Positions 7,616 to 13,547 of a stretch of DNA of 13,547 nucleotides are shown in pieces. Numbering within the stretch: position 1 is the stretch's first letter; each line of letters begins with the position of its first letter. The position numbers and the translations under genes are program-made. Source of the stretch: JBBRUG01 sp038247995 (GTDB lineage Bacteria; Chloroflexota; Chloroflexia; Chloroflexales; Chloroflexaceae); the NCBI GenBank assembly GCA_038247995.1, contig JBBRUG010000154.1, positions 1-13,547 on the forward strand, given 5' to 3'. Under the pieces are notes generated by a model, which worked only from the letters and a program-made list of their open reading frames with translations, was not told where the DNA came from and searched no databases.

Positions 7616-8704
7616 ATGAACCGCAACGATATTCGCTTGCTCGAAGAGACGCGTGGTTATCCATGCCTGACGATCACCCTCCCGACGCATCGCACGTCGC
7701 CTGATAATCGGCAAGATCCGATTCGGGTCAAGAATTTGGTAACTCAGGCGGCGGATCGCTTGATCAACGAATTGGGCAAACGTGAGGCCGGCCCGTTGCT
7801 TGAGCGCCTGGAGGCGTTAGCGGCCGAGATCGATTATCGCTATGCACTTGATGGCCTGGCCCTCTTCGTGAGCAACGACGTTGCGCGCAAGTTCTACTTG
7901 CCGTTCACCCTTCCCGAGCGCGTGGCCGTCGATGAGAGCTTCGCCACCCGCGATCTTGTGTTTGCGCTGAACCGCACACCGCGCTACTGGGTGCTTGTGC
8001 TTAGCGAGCAGCCGACCCGGCTCTACGAAGGCATCCGCGAGACGCTTGAGGAGATCACCGAGGGCACACCATTCCCGATGACCCACAGCGGCCCCGGTGG
8101 CAGCGCCGGCCTGCCGAACGACCCGGCGGTGAATAGTTCACAGTTCCGCGATGAGCACCATCGGATCTTTTTCCGTAGTGTTGATGAGGCGTTTAAGCCG
8201 ATTATGGCGGCCGATCCGCTGCCGCTGGCGATCAGCGGCGTTGATCGTTACCTCGCATTCTTCCGCGAAGTCTCGGGGCATGCGAACGCCATTATCGCTG
8301 AGAGCTTAGGCAGCCACGACAAAACGTCGCCGCATGAATTGGGCCAACTGATCTGGCCGGAAGTGCAGGCCGCCCTGGCCGAGCAGCGTGCCGGTGTGCT
8401 GGACGAACTGAACACGGCTGTCGGCGGCCAGCGTAGCTCCTCAACGATCGGTGAGGTCTGGCGCTTCGCCCACGAGGGCCGCGGTCAGACGTTGATCGTC
8501 GAGGAGGATTTTCACTATCCCGCCCGCGTCGATGCCAGCGGCATGCAGCTTACTCCCGCCGACGATGTCGAGGCGCCCGATGTGATCGATGACGCTGTAG
8601 ATGAGGTCGTCTTTAAGGTGTTGAGCATGGGCGGTCGGGTGGTCTTCGCCGATAATGGCGCATTGGCCAAGCACGACCGGATCGCGCTGATTTTGCGCTA
8701 CTAG
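7616..8704 (+). CDS. baeRF-family protein (bacterial archaeo-eukaryotic release factor-like, probably family 3)
   Basis: This 362-residue protein matches the bacterial branch of the archaeo-eukaryotic peptide-release-factor superfamily. Features I recognise are the N-terminal strand TITLPTHR (19-26) followed by DPIRVKNL (34-41), DGLALFVS (79-86), the central strand YWVLVLSEQPTRLYEG (124-139), and the C-terminal GGRVVFADNGA...ALILRY (339-362) with an eL30-like alternation of strand and helix. The family is linked to ribosome-associated functions, but the exact role in bacteria is not established, and release activity should not be assumed. I chose the ATG at 7616 because AGGAG ends five bases before it and the promoter candidate lies just upstream. 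A longer frame from 7457 has a cysteine-rich, non-family N-terminus. It is a single-gene unit, ending in the hairpin at 8750-8788. Confidence 0.85.
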   Translation: MNRNDIRLLEETRGYPCLTITLPTHRTSPDNRQDPIRVKNLVTQAADRLINELGKREAGPLLERLEALAAEIDYRYALDGLALFVSNDVARKFYLPFTLPERVAVDESFATRDLVFALNRTPRYWVLVLSEQPTRLYEGIRETLEEITEGTPFPMTHSGPGGSAGLPNDPAVNSSQFRDEHHRIFFRSVDEAFKPIMAADPLPLAISGVDRYLAFFREVSGHANAIIAESLGSHDKTSPHELGQLIWPEVQAALAEQRAGVLDELNTAVGGQRSSSTIGEVWRFAHEGRGQTLIVEEDFHYPARVDASGMQLTPADDVEAPDVIDDAVDEVVFKVLSMGGRVVFADNGALAKHDRIALILRY

Positions 8705-8766
8705 CGCCAGGGCGCAGGCGGCACGCGGCAGGACGCAGGGCCGAAGACGAAGGACGAAGGACGGGC
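8704..8766 (+). repeat. Degenerate heptamer array starting at the baeRF stop codon
   Basis: Cut every seven bases from 8704, the sequence gives nine units that share a purine-rich pattern. Examples are GGCGCAG at 8711, GCGGCAG at 8725, GACGCAG at 8732, and two perfect GACGAAG units at 8746-8759. The first base is the last base of the stop codon. The last units supply the left arm of the hairpin that follows. The period matches the arrays at 3024-3051 and 3328-3358, although the base sequence differs. Confidence 0.6.
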
Positions 8767-8788
8767 AACGCGCCGCCTTCGTCCTTTT
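8750..8788 (+). terminator. Probable rho-independent terminator after the baeRF gene
   Basis: AAGGACGAAGG (8750-8760) and CCTTCGTCCTT (8776-8786) are perfect 11-bp arms around a 15-base loop. The right arm ends in a run of four T, which is short but adequate. It lies 46 bases after the baeRF stop. On the opposite strand the hairpin is not followed by T residues, so it would mainly serve the plus-strand gene. The left arm is made from heptamer units. Confidence 0.65.
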
Positions 8789-8847
8789 CCTGTCTCAATT
8801 CTCCAGGCAATGAGCACAACGCACTCCAGCGCGGCAACGAATACGGC

Positions 8848-11013
8848 TTACCGAGGTGAATCTTGATCGGTGCTAAACGTTACAACGAGTTGCGGTGGAA
8901 AATCGCCTTCGCGTGAGGAAAAAAGCAATTCGTCGACGCTGTTACTCCGGAGAGCAAAATTGTATTCGCCGGTGCGGTAAACAAGCTGCGTTACATCAAA
9001 CTCAATCCAGGTGCCTACAGACATTTCATTAGTAGTACCAATGAGCAAGCCAGGGGTGGTTATTGGTTGATCACCATCATAGGCTCCGCTGAATTGATCT
9101 TCAATCCAATCGCTAGTAGCACTGTGAATACTGAGTTGTTGATTGGCAACTTGTACAGTGTTAGCATTTTGTACAGTATAGAGGCGTAACCGGACGCTCT
9201 CTGCGGCATAGGGTAGCGTGTTAATGTTAAAACGCAAGAGACTATACACATCACCAATACCCTGCACGGATAATGTTGATGTAAAACCATTCATGCGTAC
9301 AAAGGGTAGAGTGGTGTCTGTTCGAACACCTGAAACCGTAAAAGAGCCATCAGCAATAGGGTTCACAATAAGTGAACCAGGGTTTACCGGCGGTGCCGGC
9401 AGCGTTGCTGGTGATGGGTTCAAAGGGCTTTGGATCATGCGAACTCCGTAGGTAGCCGGATCACCGCTCATTAACCTTGGCTTCACCAGTATGTTGTACC
9501 GTCCAGTCGTGGGCGTCGTAAAGTCGAGGCGTAAATCGCCTTCCTTGAGCGAAGTTGTTCCGCCAAATGGGTAAATGGAAATGCTCGTTTCGGCATAATC
9601 TGGTAGATCGAATATATCGAAACGGTATGCAACACCTTCTATGAGATCGAGCGTAAACCAGTCCTCATCATTCAGGGTACAGATGCTATGTGTTTGGAGC
9701 GTGTCGAGTGGCAGGGGCGTTGCCTGATGATATACGTTATTCGGTTCGTATGCATCCGAAGGACACTCAACAGGCTCCACCTGTAGGGTATAGGTTGCTG
9801 CTGAACCTGGTGAAGGCACAGTTCTCGGATCAACGTGGATGTAATAACGACCCGTAGCAGGAAGCGGACTGGTGATCAGCGAATCAGCCCCGATCACACC
9901 TGTTATCGGATGCTCAAGAACATCAAACGTGCGCAAATTAAATGTGCTGCCTGCCGGCGGAATCGATAACGTAACGCGATACATCTGACCTGCTTCGCCA
10001 TCAAACGCAACCCAATCATCGTCATCCACACTACAGGCGGCATGCGTCTGAGCAGCGCTCAACTCAATTGGATGTGCTGCTTTCAGCGTGTTGTTATGCT
10101 CGTACCGATCACATTGATCAGCATTTCCAAACGCGTATGCGTCATATGCGGGTGTATCGTGCTTGATGGTTATGCTGCGTATGTATGGCGTGTTTGGGTT
10201 CTGGTCGTTGGTGCGTGCGTGGAGGTGCAGCCGATACGGCCCATTTGCTTCCACACGACGAATGCGCGTCCCATCAAAGCTTAGCGTGAGTGTCGTGCCA
10301 TGCGGCACCAGTTGATATGTTGTTTCAAGAGCGCCGATAGTAACCCCATTGGGAGCAAAAAGTGTAGCGCTCCATAAGTACTGTTCATTGTCGAATAAGG
10401 CGTCAAGCGTAAGCTGGATATCGAGTTGATCAAACCGCCCATCGCCATCCATGTCAATTGGCTGTTCGGTGATTGTTGTGGCCTTCCAAAGCGGGCCGGT
10501 GAACTGCCGCGGCTCATACATCGCGGTCGTGTAGCTATCACGCAGTTCGGTGAGAATCCGATCATTCCCGGCAGCATTGCGGATGATCAGGTTGGAAAGG
10601 GCATACGGCCCGGCACGGCCTTTCTCGCGGATCCATTCCCCATCGAAGCTGAGGGTAATTACATGGCTGCCGGCTGCAAGGGGTCTATCGTTATGGCGCG
10701 AGTTGAAGGATGCCATACTGATAAAAGCGCCCGTCGGATCGACTAAACTGCCGGTAAGCTCAAAATGGCCGGCGACCTGTGTTGTAAAGGCAATATCGAC
10801 TTCAAGGCGTTCATAAAACCCATCAATAGTAACAGCACGTTCAGCAGTGACGCCTTGAATACTTGCCGTCAGGCGTTGGGTCGGATCAAACCCTAGTCCT
10901 TGCACAACGCCGATGGTGCGCGCGACCACAAATGCACCGCCACACAGCAGCGTGAGCGTGAGTGGGATGGCGATCAGTCCAACGAGCATCCAACGCGGCA
11001 ACTTACGCTGCAT
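8848..11013 (-). CDS. Membrane-anchored exoprotein with two N-terminal repeats, two PPC domains and a CBM96-like C-terminus
   Basis: The 721-residue protein starts with a basic stretch and one hydrophobic segment (about 9-36), a signal anchor. Two related domains follow at about 60-170 and 190-295. Each has a strand-rich core, then a leucine-glycine turn, an LSFDGxxIR strand, and a GPYxLxxL strand; a DMDGDG calcium-loop-like motif occurs at 187-192. Two pre-peptidase C-terminal (PPC) domains cover about 300-415 and 418-530, each with DxYExNN at its start and a DDDW or DEDW motif. Cysteine pairs C301/C327 and C417/C445 sit at matching positions and probably form disulfides. The last part (545-716) fits a CBM96/DNRLRE-like beta-sandwich: LLRFNI, VRLRLYTV, SDWIEDQF, WIEFDVT, ELLFSSREG. 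No protease or glycosidase domain is seen, so it may bind surfaces or ligands. GGAAGGA supports the ATG. Base composition is lower in GC than in neighbouring genes. Confidence 0.85.
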   Translation of the reverse strand: MQRKLPRWMLVGLIAIPLTLTLLCGGAFVVARTIGVVQGLGFDPTQRLTASIQGVTAERAVTIDGFYERLEVDIAFTTQVAGHFELTGSLVDPTGAFISMASFNSRHNDRPLAAGSHVITLSFDGEWIREKGRAGPYALSNLIIRNAAGNDRILTELRDSYTTAMYEPRQFTGPLWKATTITEQPIDMDGDGRFDQLDIQLTLDALFDNEQYLWSATLFAPNGVTIGALETTYQLVPHGTTLTLSFDGTRIRRVEANGPYRLHLHARTNDQNPNTPYIRSITIKHDTPAYDAYAFGNADQCDRYEHNNTLKAAHPIELSAAQTHAACSVDDDDWVAFDGEAGQMYRVTLSIPPAGSTFNLRTFDVLEHPITGVIGADSLITSPLPATGRYYIHVDPRTVPSPGSAATYTLQVEPVECPSDAYEPNNVYHQATPLPLDTLQTHSICTLNDEDWFTLDLIEGVAYRFDIFDLPDYAETSISIYPFGGTTSLKEGDLRLDFTTPTTGRYNILVKPRLMSGDPATYGVRMIQSPLNPSPATLPAPPVNPGSLIVNPIADGSFTVSGVRTDTTLPFVRMNGFTSTLSVQGIGDVYSLLRFNINTLPYAAESVRLRLYTVQNANTVQVANQQLSIHSATSDWIEDQFSGAYDGDQPITTPGLLIGTTNEMSVGTWIEFDVTQLVYRTGEYNFALRSNSVDELLFSSREGDFPPQLVVTFSTDQDSPR

Positions 11014-11024
11014 ATGGGCTATCC

Positions 11025-11053
11025 TTCCGAAGCAGTGTTCGTGTTACTATAAG
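11025..11053 (+). promoter_or_regulatory. Putative promoter of the P450 gene
   Basis: TTCCGA (11025-11030) and TATAAG (11048-11053) are separated by 17 bases. The -35 is weak (TTCCGA matches three of six), the -10 is fair. A transcript starting near 11060 would give a 49-base leader ending with AAGGGG at 11093-11098. The -10 overlaps the opposite-strand -10 at 11046-11051. Confidence 0.35.
11046..11051 (-). promoter_or_regulatory. Putative -10 of the exoprotein gene
   Basis: Minus-strand TATAGT, 33 bases upstream of the exoprotein start codon, leaves a short leader that contains the GGAAGGA ribosome site. No clear -35 is seen. It shares bases 11048-11051 with the plus-strand TATAAG, so the two promoters would compete for or share one melted region. 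Confidence 0.3.
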
Positions 11054-11108
11054 TAGTGAGTGACACGTACGACGCGATACGCAATTCGCACTAAGGGGAC
11101 ATTACTAC

Positions 11109-12482
11109 ATGACCCAAACCAGTGCCTCGCCATCCAAGCTCCGCCTGGCTCCCGCTGCTGTTCCCGGTCCACGCGGCGCGCCCGTGCTTGGCGTTGTTGG
11201 GCCATTCCTCCGCGATCCAACCAGTTTTTTGCTCCAGGCCGTGCAGCGCTATGGCGATCTGGTGCGCTTGAAGCTTGGCCCACGCGATATGCTCCTGGTT
11301 GCCCACCCCGATCTGGTGCGGCGCGTGGTGCTGGAGAATGTACGCAACTACGAGAAGCGCTATGGCCAGATCGGTGATCTGCTTGGCAATGGCCTGGTGA
11401 CAAGCAATGGCGGGCAGTGGCTCCAGCAGCGCCGCCTGATGCAGCCGGCCTTTCATCACCAGAAGATCGCCGGTTTCGCTGAGGCGATTGTGGCCGAGAC
11501 GGAGCGCTTTCTAGAGCGTTGGGCCGGCGCTGCACGGGCCGGCCGGCCGATCGATGCCACCGCCGAGATGATGCATCTTACGCAGGCGATTATTGTACGC
11601 ACCATGTTCAGCGGCGATGTCGGCGCCGATGCCGAGCGGATCGGCGCCGCCTTCACCTCGGTGCTGGCCCACGTCGTCGATCGCTCGTTCCAGGTGGTGA
11701 AGCCGCCTGCCGACTGGGCCACGCCGGCCAATCAGCGCTATCGTGCGGCGCTGGCCTTTTTGGAGTCCAAGGTGTATGGCATGATCGAGGCGCGGCGGCG
11801 TAGCGGCGACCGCCCCAACGATCTACTCTCGATGCTGCTCGACGCCCAGGACGCCGATACCGGCGTGCAGATGGATGATCGCCAGATCCGCGACGAGGTG
11901 ATGACGATCTTCTTCGCTGGCCACGAAACTACCGCGAGTACGCTGGCCTGGACGCTGGCGCTGCTCGCGATCTATCCCTCAATCGAGCGGCGTCTGCGCG
12001 CTGAATACGCTACAGTGCTCGGTGGGCGCACCCCCACCATGGCCGACTTGCCGCAACTGACCTATGGCCGGATGGTGATCGACGAGGTGTTGCGGCTCTA
12101 CCCGCCGGGATGGTTCTTTTCGCGCTATGCCGTCGCCGACGATCAACTCGGCGATTACCATATTCCGGCCGGCAGTATTCTGAGCATCAGTCCGTTTGTT
12201 TTGCATCACCTGACCGCTTTTTGGGCGCACCCGGAGGGATTCGACCCGGAACGCTTCACGCCCGAGCGTTCAGCCGGACGGCATAAATTTGCCTACATGC
12301 CCTTCCTGACCGGGCCGCGCAAGTGCATCGGCGACGGATTCGCCCTGGTTGAAATGCAACTCGTGCTGCCGATGATCTTGCAGCAGTTCGAGCTTACGGC
12401 CATTCCCGGGCGACCGGTTCGACCTGCTGTGCGTGGCACTCTGCGCCCAAGTCCGGTCTGGCTTCAGGTTGCGGAAGTCTGA
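11109..12482 (+). CDS. Cytochrome P450
   Basis: This is a complete 457-residue heme-thiolate monooxygenase with all core motifs. They are helix C W104-xxx-R108 (WLQQRR), the oxygen-activation motif A270-G-H-E-T-T275 in helix I, ExxR at E326-R329, DPERF at 379-383, and the heme loop FLTGPRKCIG at 399-408 with C406 as the heme ligand. There is no membrane anchor, so it is soluble. The PAFHH after helix C and the proline-rich N-terminus (VPGPRG) resemble bacterial P450s related to the CYP4-like branch, many of which oxidise lipids or terpenoids; the substrate cannot be read from the sequence. The start is supported by AAGGGG ten bases upstream. It is divergent from the exoprotein gene and is followed after 39 bases by a PyrK-like flavoprotein, which could supply electrons. 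Confidence 0.97.
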   Translation: MTQTSASPSKLRLAPAAVPGPRGAPVLGVVGPFLRDPTSFLLQAVQRYGDLVRLKLGPRDMLLVAHPDLVRRVVLENVRNYEKRYGQIGDLLGNGLVTSNGGQWLQQRRLMQPAFHHQKIAGFAEAIVAETERFLERWAGAARAGRPIDATAEMMHLTQAIIVRTMFSGDVGADAERIGAAFTSVLAHVVDRSFQVVKPPADWATPANQRYRAALAFLESKVYGMIEARRRSGDRPNDLLSMLLDAQDADTGVQMDDRQIRDEVMTIFFAGHETTASTLAWTLALLAIYPSIERRLRAEYATVLGGRTPTMADLPQLTYGRMVIDEVLRLYPPGWFFSRYAVADDQLGDYHIPAGSILSISPFVLHHLTAFWAHPEGFDPERFTPERSAGRHKFAYMPFLTGPRKCIGDGFALVEMQLVLPMILQQFELTAIPGRPVRPAVRGTLRPSPVWLQVAEV

Positions 12483-12521
12483 TCCGTTGAGCCGAAGTGA
12501 TCCTTTGGCCTTACTCTACCT

Positions 12522-13286
12522 ATGCCTTACCACGAACCCATCGTTGTCGAGCGGCGTGAGCTGGATGGCGCTGTATGGTTAACCTTGCTGGCGCCGGAAT
12601 TGGCCCGCGCCGTGCAGCCGGGCCAGTTGGCGTTGATCCGCTGCGCCCCGCCGACGAGCGCCGATCCCTTGCTCCGCCGCCCGCTCTTTTGCGCCGGCGC
12701 TGCTGCGCAGGCCGGCACGGTGACGTTGTTTGTTGTACCGGCTGAACCGGGTTTGAGCTGGCTGACGCTCCAACCCCTGGGTGCCCGGCTGGATGTTTAC
12801 GGCCCTGTCGGCGCGCCTTTTATGCTCGCTGATCGTACGCGCAACCTGCTTTTGGCTGGGAGCGGTGCGGCTCTTCCGGCCTTGCTGTTCCTTGCGCAAC
12901 GGGCTGTAGCGCAACAGTGCGCCGTTGTGCTGGTGGCCGCTGCGGTAACCCCCCTCCCGCCGCCGTATCTTCTGCCGCCCGAAGTTGAATACCAGAGTGT
13001 TGCCGCAGAAGATGCGTTGTACCCAACTCTCCGCGCCGGTTCGCCCGCCCTATTGGCCTGGGCTGATCAGCTCTGTACTGCCGTGCCGGAAGGTGCGTTA
13101 AGCGGCTTGATCGACGTTGTGCGCAGTGTGCGCCTGCGCTGGGAGCGCGGGTTCGCCCAGGTTGCGCTGGACGGCCCGGCCCCCTGCGGCACCGGGATCT
13201 GCCTCGCCTGTAGCGTCGAAACCCGCTCTGGCTTGCGCCTGCGCTGCAAGGATGGGCCGGTATTCGACCTGCGCGAGTTCCGCTGA
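12522..13286 (+). CDS. PyrK-like FAD/[2Fe-2S] electron-transfer protein
   Basis: This 254-residue protein has the ferredoxin-reductase fold and the C-terminal [2Fe-2S] cluster of PyrK, the electron-transfer subunit of class 1B dihydroorotate dehydrogenase. The cluster ligands are C222, C227, C230 and C242, followed by the PyrK signature KDGPVFDL (243-250). The FAD motif, usually RRPxSI, reads RRPLFCAG at 52-59. The nicotinamide site is degenerate: the GGGxGxxP loop is replaced by LLLAGSGAALP (109-119), and the usual CGPxPM is absent, replaced by GSPALLAWADQL at 173-184. No pyrD partner is in the window. The ATG lies 39 bases after the P450 stop with no clear Shine-Dalgarno; TTGAGC at 12487 and TACTCT at 12512 (19-base spacing) might make a nearly leaderless transcript. 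Function could be pyrimidine synthesis or P450 reduction; the first is the default. Confidence 0.85.
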   Translation: MPYHEPIVVERRELDGAVWLTLLAPELARAVQPGQLALIRCAPPTSADPLLRRPLFCAGAAAQAGTVTLFVVPAEPGLSWLTLQPLGARLDVYGPVGAPFMLADRTRNLLLAGSGAALPALLFLAQRAVAQQCAVVLVAAAVTPLPPPYLLPPEVEYQSVAAEDALYPTLRAGSPALLAWADQLCTAVPEGALSGLIDVVRSVRLRWERGFAQVALDGPAPCGTGICLACSVETRSGLRLRCKDGPVFDLREFR

Positions 13287-13303
13287 GGACCGGCGAAGCG
13301 GCG

Positions 13304-13312
13304 TGGTATAAT
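13304..13312 (+). promoter_or_regulatory. Consensus extended -10 promoter
   Basis: TGGTATAAT is a full-consensus extended -10, 18 bases after the PyrK-like stop codon. The best -35 candidate (TGAGGA at 13284-13289, 17-base spacing) is weak. Transcription would begin near 13319 and run into the tandem hairpin array. No plus-strand gene starts before the window ends, so the transcript is either an untranslated RNA or the leader of a gene outside. Confidence 0.55.
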
Positions 13313-13380
13313 GCAATGCGTCAGAGCCATGTGCCTTAAGTTTAAGTAGTTCATCCGGCAAGTTTGCATACGGGTGGGCC

Positions 13381-13401
13381 TGGGAGGGCGCAGCCCTCCC
13401 A
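13381..13401. terminator. Perfect GC-rich hairpin in repeat copy one, possible terminator
   Basis: TGGGAGGGC (13381-13389) and GCCCTCCCA (13393-13401) pair perfectly around the 3-base loop GCA. It begins 95 bases after the PyrK-like stop. There is no T-run after it on the plus strand, so it is not a classic intrinsic terminator. It may stall polymerase, protect 3' ends, or be the recognition core of the repeat. Confidence 0.4.
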
Positions 13402-13412
13402 GAAATCTGTTC

Positions 13413-13441
13413 CCGGCAATGCGCGTAAGCGACGTTGCCGG
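13413..13441. repeat. Second inverted repeat within unit one
   Basis: CCGGCAA (13413-13419) and TTGCCGG (13435-13441) are perfect 7-bp arms. The inner bases hold a smaller CGC-GTAA-GCG hairpin. In copy two one arm has changed (TCGGCAC), leaving five pairs, while the inner CGCGTAAGCG is kept. Confidence 0.6.
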
Positions 13442-13473
13442 ACGCAACCGGCAGGTTCGCATACGGGTGGGCC

Positions 13474-13494
13474 TGGGAGGGCGCAGCCCTCCCA
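13474..13494. repeat. Same perfect hairpin in repeat copy two
   Basis: The 21 bases are identical to those at 13381-13401, again with nine pairs and the GCA loop, followed here by AAAAC. Complete conservation of this hairpin while the bases right after it differ suggests the stem is the constrained part. Confidence 0.75.
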
Positions 13495-13547
13495 AAAACT
13501 GTTTCTCGGCACTGCGCGTAAGCGACGTTGCCGGACGCAGCACCGGC

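Larger units (their letters stand above)
13355..13547. repeat. Tandem array of 93-base units (two complete, a third cut by the window edge)
   Basis: Copy one is 13355-13447 and copy two 13448-13540. A third begins with CCGGC at 13543, after two extra bases. The two full copies are about 90% alike by eye; the differences cluster just after the first hairpin. Each unit contains a perfect 9-bp hairpin and a second GCCGG-based inverted repeat with CGCGTAAGCG inside. Because 93 is a multiple of three, a minus-strand reading frame stays open across the array; I regard that frame as an artefact. The array may continue to the right. Confidence 0.9.

Noticed and set aside
11047..11535. Minus-strand 162-residue frame over the start of the P450 gene
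   Set aside because: Arginine/alanine-rich antisense frame covering the conserved P450 N-terminus and its promoter region.
13067..13543. Minus-strand 158-residue reading frame with a 31-residue repeat
   Set aside because: The repeat is the translation of the 93-base DNA array, and the rest lies antisense to the PyrK-like gene. No domain or ribosome site supports it.

Overview
The window looks like part of a Chloroflexota genome, most likely class Chloroflexia (relatives of Chloroflexus, Roseiflexus or Kouleothrix). This is an inference. It rests on high-GC coding sequence, a PknB-type kinase, a bacterial release-factor-like (baeRF) protein, a membrane-anchored protein built from PPC and CBM96-like modules, and stretches of degenerate 7-base repeats and REP-like palindromes between genes. 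No rRNA, tRNA, transposase, integrase or CRISPR array was seen.

Left part (1-3022, minus strand): a large 879-residue protein with one HxxxDG motif is followed 14 bases later by the N-terminal 122 residues of a serine/threonine kinase that runs off the left edge. They probably share one transcript, started from an extended -10 near 3284-3292. The 338-base gap upstream (3023-3360) is mostly repeats: two oppositely oriented heptamer arrays flank a REP-like element.

Middle-left (3361-6850, minus strand): two envelope glycosyltransferase genes. A GT39/PMT-like polytopic membrane enzyme is followed by a GT2 cellulose-synthase-like processive enzyme. They would act at the cytoplasmic membrane to make or decorate a surface glycan. 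A 765-base stretch without a credible gene (6851-7615) separates them from the next gene.

Middle-right (7616-11013): a baeRF-family protein on the plus strand faces a 721-residue anchored exoprotein on the minus strand. Between their stop codons lie a heptamer array and a hairpin with a T-run that probably ends baeRF transcription. The exoprotein gene is visibly lower in GC than its neighbours.

Right part (11014-13547, plus strand): a 95-base divergent promoter region leads to a complete cytochrome P450, then, 39 bases later, a PyrK-like flavin/[2Fe-2S] electron-transfer protein. The PyrK-like protein keeps its iron-sulfur cysteines but has lost recognisable nicotinamide-binding motifs. The window ends in a tandem array of 93-base units, each with a perfect 9-bp hairpin, just downstream of a consensus extended -10. 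The most unusual elements are this promoter plus hairpin array, the paired heptamer arrays, the P450/PyrK-like pair, and the HxxxDG protein linked to a kinase.
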